From the NCBI GenBank assembly GCA_009663005.1, contig CM018914.1:17785113-17797612 (forward strand): 12,500 nucleotides of DNA, written 5' to 3'. Shown here one piece after another: positions 1 through 8,131 of this stretch. This stretch comes from Actinidia chinensis (taxonomy: Eukaryota > Streptophyta > Magnoliopsida > Ericales > Actinidiaceae). The stretch's first letter is position 1. Every line of letters starts with the position of its first letter. A program made the translations under genes and the position numbers. The notes under the pieces were generated by a model. That model had not been told where the DNA came from, did no database searches, and was given only the letters and a program-made list of their open reading frames with translations.

Positions 1-339
1 GCCATCTAACGTTGGAATTTGAAAAATTCTATTAGAAACAAATTTGTAAGTATTTGAAATAACTATCCAAAGACACTTGAATTGATTCAAAATGTTTTTG
101 TATGAAGAAATTATGGCTAAAATACAAACAATGATGTTGAAATAAAAATATGGCATAACATGGTTTGACTCTTGATTCAAACATGGCGTACTTGTGCCGT
201 ATTTTCATGGTGTTTCTAAACCTTAACTAGGATAGAGCATAATCCTTCATCCTAGAATATTTTTACACTTCCTAAACCAAAAAGATACGTAACGAAACAA
301 ATAAAATTCGTGAAACTACCTTGTGTAAATCGTTGGTGA

Positions 340-476
340 TTTTCCTAAACTTTTTCCTTTCTCTTTTCCTTCTTCTTCTTCTCTCAGCAACACTTCTCTC
401 TCTTTTTCTCTTTTCTCCCTATCCTTATTTCTCTCCTTTCTCTTTTCTCTCTCTCCCTTTCTTTCTCTCTCTTTTG
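340..476 (+). repeat. Pyrimidine-rich (CT) tract
   Basis: About 135 bases are almost entirely C and T on the plus strand, built of TTC, TCTC and CTTT units with few interruptions. Such tracts are common in the 5' leader just downstream of the start site in plant LTRs. The long open frames that cross it on both strands are low-complexity Leu/Ser/Phe or Lys/Glu/Arg runs and are by-products of this composition. Confidence 0.85.
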
Positions 477-488
477 GCGTGTTGGGCA

Positions 489-512
489 TGTCCCAGCAAT
501 TGTGCTGGGACA
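489..512. repeat. Perfect 10-bp inverted repeat (hairpin)
   Basis: TGTCCCAGCA, a 4-base spacer ATTG, and TGCTGGGACA form a perfect inverted repeat. It lies 13 bases after the pyrimidine tract. No T-run follows, and this is a plant genome, so it is not a bacterial terminator. It may be an RNA stem in a retroelement leader. Confidence 0.8.
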
Positions 513-853
513 ACATAGGGTAAGGGGGGATGGGGGAGTGGTTGGGGTGGTTGGGGGTTTTGGTGATTTTGGCCACTTTTGGGGTTTTTTACTTTTATAG
601 TATGATTGATTTGATCACATGATGTCACATGGGTTGAGTTACACTACTATTTGGTCCCTATTGATCCACACAGTTTATTTATACATACTTTGACATCTGT
701 CTATTTTTTGTGACATTTAACATAAAATCTTTTCGGGTACAATTTTTTATTTTCGTAAAATTTTTTAAAAAATCATACTTAATACTTGGAACATATCATA
801 CATAAATATCACATAAATAACATGTATTGTATCTGCTTCATGTATATCGTATC

Positions 854-875
854 ATATATATATATATATATATAT
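854..875. repeat. (AT)11 microsatellite
   Basis: An uninterrupted AT dinucleotide run of 22 bases lies in AT-rich sequence, about 45 bases before the proposed LTR edge at 920. No function is implied. Confidence 0.95.
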
Positions 876-958
876 TACTTAGAGGAAATTTAAATATCTT
901 AAACATTTTGGGATTTTACACGTTAAGCACGTAATGATGACATGTTTTCACATGTGGA

Positions 959-964
959 CACGTG
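959..964. promoter_or_regulatory. G-box CACGTG
   Basis: The palindrome CACGTG, in context GGACACGTGG, is the core recognised by plant bZIP and bHLH factors. It lies about 140 bp upstream of the TATA box at 1102 and 300 bp upstream of the antisense ORF start. The role is inferred from position only. Confidence 0.4.
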
Positions 965-1101
965 GAAATACATTGATGAGGCGTGACCCCTCGACTGCAA
1001 ATGGCGGTTATGATCTCGGAATTCAAAGCGTCGTGTGATCCTGATTATTGAAATGAGGCTATTATGATCTCGTTGAATTCAAATCTCAACCCTTGACTCT
1101 T

Positions 1102-1109
1102 CTTATAAA
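1102..1109 (+). promoter_or_regulatory. TATA box for the antisense ORF
   Basis: CTTATAAA lies 156 bp upstream of the ATG at 1265. It is followed by a C/T-rich leader (1115-1260) with many CTC, CTT and TCG units, as expected for a plant 5' UTR. The stretch 921-1264 holds no other gene. The arrangement suggests that the antisense ORF had its own promoter near the 3' end of the Tat element, pointing against pol. Confidence 0.55.
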
Positions 1110-2465
1110 CATGAGGCTCCCCCACAGCTTTGTGCTCTTTTGTTGCTTTCACTGTCGAACTATTACTCTTGCTCCTACGTACACCTCGCCCTCGTCACCT
1201 CGTCTTCATCTAAGCTATACTTAGTAGTATCACCTACTTGCTTCTAATCTTGAGCCTCCAATTTATGTCTGGTAACGCCGACGTAGGAGACTTAGGGAAT
1301 TCACTACCATCTTGGATATTTGACCATTTAGGATCAAAATCCTATATGTCAGCCAAGGTTACCCAACTTCCTTCCTCCCATAAGGAGGATCCTCTTAGTC
1401 CTAAGGGTAGCCCCTCAGTAGACATTCGTCCTCCGCTTGAGAGGGAGACAAACACCATGACTCAAGGTGAGCTGGATCACCTTAGAGAGTTATACTCCTT
1501 TTTAGATGGGATTCAAATTAGGCTTCACGAGGTAGGTGAGACCATCATGTCTGCTCGCTCGGATGAGGTGGGCTTTTACGAGGCCATCTTTTAAGTTGGT
1601 TTTCATCTTCCCATTCATCCATCCAACCATTAGGAGGATATTACATTACTATAATATCTTCCCCACCCAACTAGTCTCTATGCATGGCGATGTGTTATTT
1701 GCGCGATGGTGCTATGGCGATTTCATAAGTTCGCCCTTTCCCTCAACGAGTTTAGGAACCTGTTCAGAGCCAGACTCTAGATGGCTCTATTTCAAGGCAA
1801 GGCTGAAGAAGACCCTACTTGAGGGGTATCCCATCAATGTCAATGGGTGAAAGAATAAATTCTTCTTCATTTCAAGAGACAATTGGGAATTCCCCCAAGG
1901 GCTATCCTAGGATGTTGGGGGTCCAAGGGTCCTAAAGTTATGAAGCACCCCATGTCAATCTTCATTTGATAAGTTGTTCTTCAATTATCAAGTGTAGCTC
2001 CTCTTGTTTGACTAATAATTGATCTTCATTTTTAGGTAAGTACTGCAATAAGTCGCATGTCTTGACCAAGATCAAATAATAAAGGTTCGATCAGATCTGG
2101 AATTCACTAGAGCAAGGAAAATTCTTCTCGATTGAGGAATTCTTTAGCTTTAGGTATTTTCTCAAGACCTTCGCCCTTGACTCTATACGAATGGTGTCTA
2201 GTGGCAAAAACTGGCAGGATATGCAGCTCCTGTTGCAGGCGATGAGGTGATTCCCATTATTCTCGAGACGACCCTCACCAAGGGGACCATTCCCGAGATG
2301 GCTCGGTGGAATATATAGGAACCATCAAGAAGGAAATGAGGAAAGTTTTACCTCGCCTTCCTAATCTAACACTGTTATGGCTCCTAGGGGAAAAGTATGA
2401 CCATTCATCCTTGGTTTGGAACTAGGCAGCTCGAGCTCAAGCATGAACTCTAGCTTGGAGGCCTG

Positions 2466-2563
2466 GTAAGATCTACTGCTGCCCTCAAGCTCATATCTTA
2501 CGGTACTATATTCATTCTTCTTTAATCTCTTCCATTAACTGGCATTGGTTTTCTTTTACAACT
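2466..2563 (+). other. Probable intron 2 of the antisense ORF
   Basis: A donor CTG|GTAAGA at 2466 follows coding-like sequence. The segment to 2563 is T-rich with a pyrimidine stretch (TTTTCTTTTAC) just before the ATG at 2564. No clean AG acceptor remains next to it; ACAACT may stand for a decayed ACAGCT. Two further introns are likely. Intron 1 ends with TTTTTAG at 2035 and has an unclear donor near 1935. Intron 3 runs from GTAACT at 3016 to ACAAG at 3087. Exon phases do not all match in the present sequence, which fits a decayed gene. Confidence 0.45.
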
Positions 2564-3140
2564 ATGTCAAAAAAGATTAGCCTAAAAAAACTCGCCTTGA
2601 TGGTAAAAGGAGAGGAGTCCACGGGTGTCACTCTAGCGGCAAAGGGTATTATCATAGGCAAGAAGCGCCAAAGGGACGAGATGCTCGACATCTTGGCCTC
2701 AAAGAAGGGCAAACAAGTGGTGGACGCCAAGAAGAATGGGGCCATGCCACCGCCTAAAGATAAGAAGAAGGCCTAGACCAAATCGAAGGCGACATTAAGG
2801 TAGACGGCAACCAAGGCTACCCTGACTACCGCGGTCCCTGGGAAGGAACCTTAACTAACCTCGAGGTCATCTTTGGACTTAACGTCTCCATGATGGAAAA
2901 TCCCACCGTAGAAGAGAAGCTTCTTGAGGGAGTGATTCCACTTGTCTGCAAGGAGGAGTTAAAAAAATTGGATCTCAACCAGGCGATCTCAAAGTTCTTC
3001 CATTGCGTCAATCAAGTAACTATTTGATTTTAAATCAATCTCGTGCTTTTGCATTTATATAATTCTGATGTGTTTAATTTTTACAAGTGGTGGTGCTCAG
3101 ATCCTCTATTGCTAGTCGTGGTAAGGAGATGAGGGAATAG

Positions 3141-3345
3141 GTGATGACTCAACAGGCTAAGGCTACTTCAATTGGAAGCGAGATGGCCCGTGCTCAACGG
3201 CTGGCCACAGAGCTAGAAAGACAAGTGGCTGAGCTTAGAGCTCGAGAGCAACACGCTGTTGAGGAGCTAAAGAGGGTAAAAGAGGACCGAGATGCCACTA
3301 TGGAGAGACTCGAGCAGGAGGTGGTCGAGCTAAAAAAAAGAACCC
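3141..3345 (+). other. Coiled-coil segment of the antisense ORF
   Basis: The reading from 3141 has regular heptads of Ala, Leu and Val separated by Glu, Arg and Lys: 'RAQRLATELERQVAELRA' followed by 'EELKRVKEDRDATMERL'. A long charged coiled coil is typical of the C-terminal half of PF04195-type proteins and suggests an oligomerising protein. The frame is broken at the A-run 3332-3339. The continuation in another frame has 'EEYKSSNDF' and 'FGEGFDLCKKQIGL', and after one more shift 'YPDLDIQDLRIDAELV' with a Glu-rich end. Confidence 0.6.
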
Positions 3346-3578
3346 CTTGCCAAGAAGTCAGCCATTGAGGAGTACAAGTCATCGAATGACTTCTAGGAGG
3401 TTGTGGAACAAGTAGCTTCTAGGTACTTTGGCGAGGGCTTTGACTTGTGCAAAAAGCAAATCGGCCTCTCTATCCCGACCTCGACATCCAAGACCTCAGG
3501 ATTGACGCCGAGCTAGTTAGAGAAGATGAAGAAGATGAAAAGGAGCAAAGCGAGGAAAAGGAGGAGAAGGGTGAGTAG

Positions 3579-4130
3579 GATACCAACCCTATTTCTCCGT
3601 AGGCAACTAACTTATTGTACATACATTTGTTTTTGGTATTTTTTGTAAATCAAATGTAATGGCGACTTTAATATCAATGCCTTTCTTCATACTCATGTTT
3701 CTTCTTCATATATCTCTCCCTTTCATATCAATGCCTCTGTTTTGCATTAATATGTGCATATAATTTGGCGAGATAAGCTTGGCTATATCATTGCTAATGA
3801 AGCTTAGTGAAATGAGCTTAGCGAATTAAGACCGTTAGGCGAGCATAATAGGTTTAAGTTACCTTAACTTAGGCAAACATTAAATCTTATCATGGCGACT
3901 AGAATTATTAAGTGAGACAATGTTGGCGAGCAAGATGCCTTGGCGAATAATTTGCAAATATCACAAGAGTTTGGTGATAAAAAGATAAGCCAATAGGCGA
4001 TCTTGATTATGGCGATCACAATACCTGTTTAGGTGACATCTCACTTTAACGATAACAATAATTTAGTTAGAATTAATCTGATCAAATTAATCTTGCTTAG
4101 GTGACCTTTATCAAATGGCGACCAAAAGAA
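3579..4130. other. Convergent spacer between antisense ORF and pol, rich in GGCGA
   Basis: These 552 bases separate the stop of the antisense ORF (3578, plus) from the stop of pol (4131, minus), so both transcripts would end or overlap here. No coding potential is seen. The segment near 3600-3660 (TTGTACATAC, TTTTTGTAAATC, AATGTAATG) looks like a plant 3' UTR for the plus-strand gene. From 3767 to 4121 the pentamer GGCGA occurs eight times (3767, 3838, 3894, 3925, 3942, 3996, 4011, 4117), where about 0.35 would be expected by chance in 355 bp. Related GGTGA copies look like CpG-decayed forms. Confidence 0.6.
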
Positions 4131-4899
4131 CTATTGGTAATATTTCTTCAAGTGTTCGGCATTCCAAGGATGAGGTAGTGTTCTGCCTTTCATGTCTTCT
4201 AGCCTATAAGTTTTTGGCTTTGACACCTTGACAACTTTGTAGGGACCTTCCCACGTAGAGCCGACCTTTCCAGTGTTAAGCTCATTTATAAACAAAGTAC
4301 TTGGCAACCTGATACTTGTAGGCGACTTGGAGCACCTTAACTCGCTCCCTCTTTTTGTCAAGGAGATCAAGGTTAAGCCTTAGCTTTGCTTTGTTGTTCT
4401 CTTTATCAAAATTTAATGTTCTAAAGCTAAGCATTCCTATCTCCATAGGTATGGCTGATTATGATCCATATAATAGCAAGTATGGCGTCTCGCCTATAGG
4501 GATCTTGCTCGTTGTGTGGTAGGCCCATAGTATGTTTGGAAGGTCTTCTGCCCATTCATCTTTGAATTTTTCCAAACTTGCCTTCGGATTCCTCAGGATC
4601 ATTCTATTAGTGACTTCTACTTGATCGTTTGCTTGAGGATGACTAAGCGAGGAGAAATGGTTGGAGATGGCGAGGTTCGAACAAAAAAGTTTGAACCCAT
4701 CGTTGTCAAATTGCCTTGCGTTGTCCGAGATGATAACCTTTGGAATCCTAAATCGACAAACGATGTTTTTTCAAAGAAAAATTTTGGTGTTCTTCTTAAT
4801 GATTTTGGCAAGAGGTTCCGCCTCTATCGACTTCATGAAGTAATCTATGGGAACAATCAAGAATTTCCATTGCAATGGAGCATGAGATAGAGATTTGCT
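4131..4899 (-). pseudogene. Integrase core and C-terminus of Tat pol (broken)
   Basis: The integrase inserts retroelement cDNA into chromosomes. Reading starts at about 4899 ('APLQWKFLIVPIDYFMKSIEAEP'-like, low in decay) and continues through 'CRFRIPKVIISDNARQFD' with the second catalytic Asp at 4723-4725. 'HPQANDQVEVTNR' follows, with the catalytic Glu at 4615-4617. Then come 'LWAYHTT' and 'GETPYLLLYGSEAMIPVE', and the end is 'GKVGSTWEGPYKVVKV' and 'HPWNAEHLKKYYQ' with stop TAG at 4131-4133. The zinc-binding domain and the first catalytic Asp are missing because the sequence begins at the insertion junction. One Trp codon is TGA near 4766. Near 4300-4330 the frame changes and the usual ~20 residues with a G-D-L-V-L motif are absent, indicating a small deletion. 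It cannot make a working enzyme. Confidence 0.85.
4895..4899. other. Candidate target-site duplication, left copy
   Basis: TTGCT directly flanks the proposed LTR end TGTTCT at 4900. LTR elements usually duplicate 4-6 bp. The matching right copy cannot be found because the other end of the inserted element is missing, so this is only a candidate. Confidence 0.25.
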
Positions 4900-5489
4900 T
4901 GTTCTCTACAATTGTCTAATTGTTGTGTCTGTCTATTTTTCAGTTCCCAAGCATAGAAACCTATAGGAATAACAATTTACTTAGAAGTACGAGATCGAAT
5001 CCATAGGGAACTCAGTTTAGCACAGTTAAATGTTGTAAATAAACTCAAGTGTAAAAAGAAAAATTGTAAAGGTTGAAATTTAGTTTTGTTTTGAACTTGA
5101 TTGTATTTTTCTTTGGAATTTGTATTCAATATAAAAGATGGTATAGTCTAAACACTTAGCTCTTTTCCTTTAATAGAATTTCTAGTCTTTTTCTTCTCTT
5201 TTATGCTCAATCAATTCTCAAGGTAAAGATCAAATTGATTGGAAAATTTTTCAATGAAGATTGTGTTTGTATTTAAAAATATATTTGTGAATTGACAATA
5301 AATCAAAGTAACTTTTTCAAACACTTAGAATGCCATTAATCTAAGCATTATTTATAGCAAGGAATCTTGTTAATAAATAATAAAAGATTTATACAATTCT
5401 AAACTTTGATCTTTGCATTTATTATTGATCAATTTTGAAACAACCTTTTAAGTCCAATTTAAGAGAAGAAGAATTATATTTTTCTAGAA

Positions 5490-5645
5490 TTGGATTACAG
5501 CTTTGTGTTTAGACTAAAACCAACGAGAATTAGCCTACCATACTTGAACAATAATTAAACATGCTTTGGATTACAGTTTTGTGTTTAGACTAAAACCAAC
5601 GAGAATTAGCCTACCATACTTGAACAATAATTAAACATGCTTTGG
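5490..5645. repeat. Tandem duplication, period 76 bp
   Basis: Two adjacent copies (from 5490 and from 5566) share the same sequence, from TTGGATTACAG to AAACATGCTTTGG. I see a single difference, C at 5501 against T at 5577. In an LTR otherwise full of old decay this near-identity marks a recent or gene-converted duplication, probably by replication slippage or unequal exchange between the TTTGG borders. Confidence 0.95.
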
Positions 5646-5959
5646 TTTTGAGAAGTTTAAAATGGAATTATGCTAAGTCTTGAAACGTAAAAAGTTAACA
5701 AGTATTGTAAATAAGAAAACCGGCCATTAAGGCGGTTAAGGTAAGCGAGAACCCAGCCATCGAAGCGGACAATTGAAATTCAAGGTAATTGAACTAACAT
5801 GCGTATATTTGATGAACAAAAGAAAGTACAAGTGTTTAAGAATTTAGACTAAGAACAAAGAAATGAAAAATAAGTGTAAAAATTATGCAAAGCTTTAAAC
5901 AATTCTAAATGTTTCGTTTCTTCAAAAGTTCGATCCCCCTATTCAATGACAATCCTCCT

Positions 5960-5969
5960 TTTTATAAAG
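5960..5969 (-). promoter_or_regulatory. TATA box of the nested LTR
   Basis: Minus-strand CCTTTATAAAAAGG lies about 540 bases after the proposed LTR start. It is preceded by the palindrome cluster and followed by A/T-rich leader sequence. This is the usual U3 layout of an LTR promoter and supports the minus orientation. Transcription would start about 30 bases further on, near 5930. Confidence 0.5.
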
Positions 5970-6027
5970 GAAGGAATGCAGTGCGAAGAGCCTCCAAAAA
6001 GTCCACAAAAGCTGCCTTGCCGACCTA

Positions 6028-6297
6028 GTCCGACTGGTTCAGGTTATGTCCGACCGGTCAGACTTGCTCTGTCGACTTAGTCACGACCGGTCGGGGACTT
6101 TGTATTTCCTTCCTTTTGGCTTTTGGCCCCTCCTGAATCGGTAGAGTGATCCTGGATTGGTCCAGGCTTTATCTGTTTGGCTTCTGATGATTGCCCGACC
6201 GGTCCAGAATATGTCCGACCGGTCGAACTTGGCTGGATTGGGCTCATCCTTCTGTTGCTCCTTCGACCGATCGGACTTATCGCTAGACCGATCGGAT
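6028..6297. repeat. Cluster of CGACCGGTCG palindromes
   Basis: Seven related copies of TCCGACCGGTCGGA occur at about 6028-6040, 6048-6063, 6082-6095, 6195-6206, 6213-6228, 6263-6276 and 6285-6297. Four keep the ACCGGT core; two have ACCGATCGG instead, and the first has ACTGGT. The core is self-complementary. The cluster lies upstream of the LTR TATA box, in the presumed U3 enhancer region, and is much richer in CpG than its surroundings. Confidence 0.85.
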
Positions 6298-6507
6298 AGG
6301 GTTTTCTATCTTCAATTCCTAGCTTACCACTTATCTTCCAAATGCTTTGGTTCTTTGTGTTTCATACCCTTTTAATCATTGTTTTCTCCCTGCACAATAG
6401 TTAGTATACTTGTTCTACAACAAGATATAAAATGAATAAGTAATGCATATTTTGAACTCAAGTAAGAAGAATTAAATCTAAAAAATGTAAAAATATGACT
6501 TACATCA

Positions 6508-6520
6508 TACTCCCATACTT
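6508..6520 (-). other. Polypurine-like tract preceding the 3' LTR
   Basis: On minus, AAGTATGGGAGTA directly precedes TGATGTAAG, the proposed LTR start. Just upstream, TTTGCTAAGAGACTAGTAAA (6526-6545) is a degenerate inverted repeat; similar 'GCTAG...CTAGC' plus 'AAGTTTGGGGG' blocks precede the 3' LTR in several plant retroelement families. The tract is interrupted by two T, so it is a decayed or weak priming site. Confidence 0.5.
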
Positions 6521-6938
6521 GAATTTTACTAGTCTCTTAGCAAATGTTTCCACTTTCAGCATTGTATGACAAGTTTTAGTCAGTGGCATAGAAAGCATAA
6601 GAACATGGCATGAACATGATTTTCTACGAAATATAATTTATGTAAAATTTTTGACAATTTAAACTAGACATGGAAAAATAAAAACATAACATAGAGGCAA
6701 TATTTTGTTCAATTCTAAAATAAATGGCACAACTAAGGTCAACATGGACTTGTAGGATTGTAATGACCTTGGTGCCAATAAAATGAGGATAGATCAAAAG
6801 GAATAGCAACTCATAGCATATTATGGAATTTTACCCAAAAATTTGTTGTCATTCATCCCTAATACTAAAGTTCAAAATAGAATTAAAAACGAAATAAAAA
6901 ATATCTAAATCCTACTATTCACCATGGTCATGATCTTA
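6521..6938 (-). other. Non-coding 3' region of the nested element
   Basis: This AT-rich stretch between the stop of the PF20167-type ORF and the polypurine tract shows no recognisable protein in any frame. It probably represents the 3' untranslated part of the nested element. Confidence 0.5.
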
Positions 6939-8131
6939 CTATGAATCATCACCCTCCTCTTCTTCTTCTTTGTCATTTCCCTCCTTTTCTTCGGACTCTT
7001 CTATTCCCTTCGGTGGCACATAGGGTATATCAGTGTATTGTTCTGCTGCTTGAACATAGTAATCAAGCTTGTGGTTGATGTTTAATTTGCAGCATAACAG
7101 TTTCTTGATATAGCCTTCTATCCTAGCCTTCTAGGACTTTTTTTTTCTTTGGTGGTGGTATTGTGGAAGTGGACGGAATAATAACTGGTTCTATATGTGG
7201 GATTACAGGGGGACGTGACATTGCTGTGTTCTTTTTCATTGATGTCAGGGTAATAGGTCTTATCGGTGGTAGGATCAAGTTACCATTGGTAAATGGTGCC
7301 CCAATAGCTGTGACTAATGATGAAATTATAGCCACAAATGGCATATTAGATCTAGTTGGGGCTTTCTCTGTAAATGCTATCATCTCATTCAAGTCGACCA
7401 CATTGATTACCACTGAATTCATCATGATATATAGGAATTATGCATCAGCCAATTTCAATTCTTTTTTAGACCGTGTAGAGGCGATATTGTAGTGAATGAT
7501 CTTGGTCATCAACTTATACTCGGGCTTAAATTTTTCCTACACAAACTTACTTCTTTCTTTAAAGTCTGCTGGATTCATGTAAATCGTTTGAGGATAAGCT
7601 TGTTCTGTCAATGGATTGAAGCCTCCGTCAAGGAATTGGATTATAGCCGGATTGGGTTGGGTGTAATGGAGTTTGGGCAATGGTATCAGCAGTGATAACA
7701 ATGGTTTTGCTACCAACCTTGCTACGAATTGTTCGTATTGTGTCAATCTTCATATTTCTATAAAACTCAACACATAACCCCAAATGATATCCCTCTATCT
7801 TTTCAAAGAAAAAGTTCAATCCCTTATTAGAAAGAACTTGTACAGCAATAGTGGTAACTATTTGCTCCCTTAGTACTTTGCCTTTCACACGTGACTCCGT
7901 TAGTTAGTTCTATGTTTTTTCACTTTTTTGAGTCTTTTTTAACTGTTTCCTTCCTATGTTGGCATCACTAGGGCCTCGAGGCAATTCCTCCAATGGCTCA
8001 CTATAAGATTCCGGCTGCGAGTCTTCACCCACAGTCTGACCTCTCTTTCATTTTTCAATATTTCCTCCCCGTGATGATTCCTCCCCAGATTTCTTACCCC
8101 ACCCTCTACTAGCCGTAACCTTATAACCCAT
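6939..8131 (-). pseudogene. PF20167-type 'putative plant transposon' ORF, decayed
   Basis: The ATG at 8131-8129 begins MGYKVTASRGWGKK, and a frame with internal stops runs to about 7680. The N-terminal third is polar ('EPLEELPRGPSDANIG'). The domain core has 'KGKVLREQIV', 'LSNKGLNFFFEKIEGYH' and 'CVEFYRNMKIDTIRTIRSKV', then after a frame change near 7675 'LHYTQPNPAIIQFLDGGFN'. It continues with 'FKPEYKLMTKIIHYNIAS', 'KELKLADA', 'FLYIMMNSVV' and 'SNMPFVAIISSLVTAIGAP'. A Pro/Lys patch PPKKKK near 7140 resembles a nuclear localisation signal. The frame shifts again in that A-run, and the tail ends EEEEEGDDS with TAG at 6939. Stops lie within the N-terminal part, at 'KFV*' (about 7540) and near 7440. 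The function of this family is unknown. About 395 codons, not translatable as one protein. Confidence 0.7.

Larger units (their letters stand above)
1..920. mobile_element. Probable LTR fragment of another retrotransposon
   Basis: No coding sequence is recognisable here. The right edge reads GGGATTTTACA, which resembles the TG...CA ends (often TGTAA...TTACA) of plant Ty3 LTRs. Inside are a ~130-bp pyrimidine-rich tract, a perfect hairpin and an AT run, all common in LTR leader or promoter regions. It directly abuts the promoter region of the antisense ORF on its right. No polypurine tract of the minus-strand Tat element precedes it, so it more likely belongs to a separate element or solo LTR inserted into the Tat element. 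Orientation is undecided: a pyrimidine leader favours plus, but TGTAAAATCCC read on minus would also make a good LTR start. The left end lies outside the window. Confidence 0.45.
1265..3578 (+). pseudogene. Antisense ORF of the Tat element, PF04195-type (putative gypsy type transposon), decayed
   Basis: This is the spliced-looking extra ORF found antisense to pol in some Tat elements; its function is unknown. The ATG at 1265 begins MSGNADVGD. The PF04195-like region runs to about 1900: 'DEVGFYEAIF', 'PTQLV', 'NAWRCVICAMVLW', 'LSLNEFRNLF', 'WLYFKARLKK' and 'FFFISRDNWEFP' appear in order but in shifting frames. Breaks include an extra T at 1588-1591, frame changes near 1675 and 1775, and TGA for Trp at about 1850. 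Apparent exon 2 (about 2036-2465) has 'FDQIWNSLEQGKFFSIEEF'. Exon 3 (about 2564-3015) is Lys-rich ('SKKGKQVVDAKKN') and then 'MMENPTVEEKLLEGVIPL'. Exon 4 (about 3088-3578) is a coiled coil and an acidic tail ending at TAG 3576. Further stops lie at 2774, 3138 and 3394, and the run of eight A at 3332-3339 shifts the frame. No intact product is possible. Confidence 0.75.
4900..6507 (-). repeat. 3' LTR of the nested retrotransposon
   Basis: Read on minus it starts TGATGTAAGT at 6507 and ends TAGAGAACA at 4900, so both ends have TG/CA. The left edge coincides with the last recognisable codon of the interrupted integrase (4899), and the right edge abuts a purine tract. Near its end, minus-strand GTTCCCTATGGATTCGATC (about 4994-5012) resembles the 'CCCTGTGGATTCGACC' block common in the U5 region of plant LTRs. 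A TATA box lies at 5960-5969. There is no second LTR copy in the window to compare, so the ends are inferred from context. Confidence 0.55.

Noticed and set aside
491..512. Hairpin as a transcription terminator
   Set aside because: No U-run follows and the context is a plant genome, where such intrinsic terminators are not used by the main polymerase.
321..518. Open frame of hydrophobic residues on plus (and Lys/Glu-rich frames on minus)
   Set aside because: It is a translation of the pyrimidine tract; low complexity, no family resemblance and present in several frames at once.
4621..4890. 89-codon plus-strand open frame
   Set aside because: It overlaps the integrase core on minus, where the SDN and VEVTNR motifs are clear.
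6157..6375. 72-codon plus-strand frame with repeated 'DRSD' words
   Set aside because: The repeats come from the CGACCGATCGG palindromes; there is no family resemblance and it lies antisense in an LTR.
7163..7492. 109-codon plus-strand open frame rich in Ile, Gly and Val
   Set aside because: It is the antisense shadow of the PF20167-type pseudogene, whose minus-strand frame has recognisable domain blocks.
7681..7689. TGGTATCAG, the start of the common initiator-Met primer-binding site
   Set aside because: It lies inside the PF20167-type coding frame, in plus orientation while the element is minus, and no LTR end precedes it.
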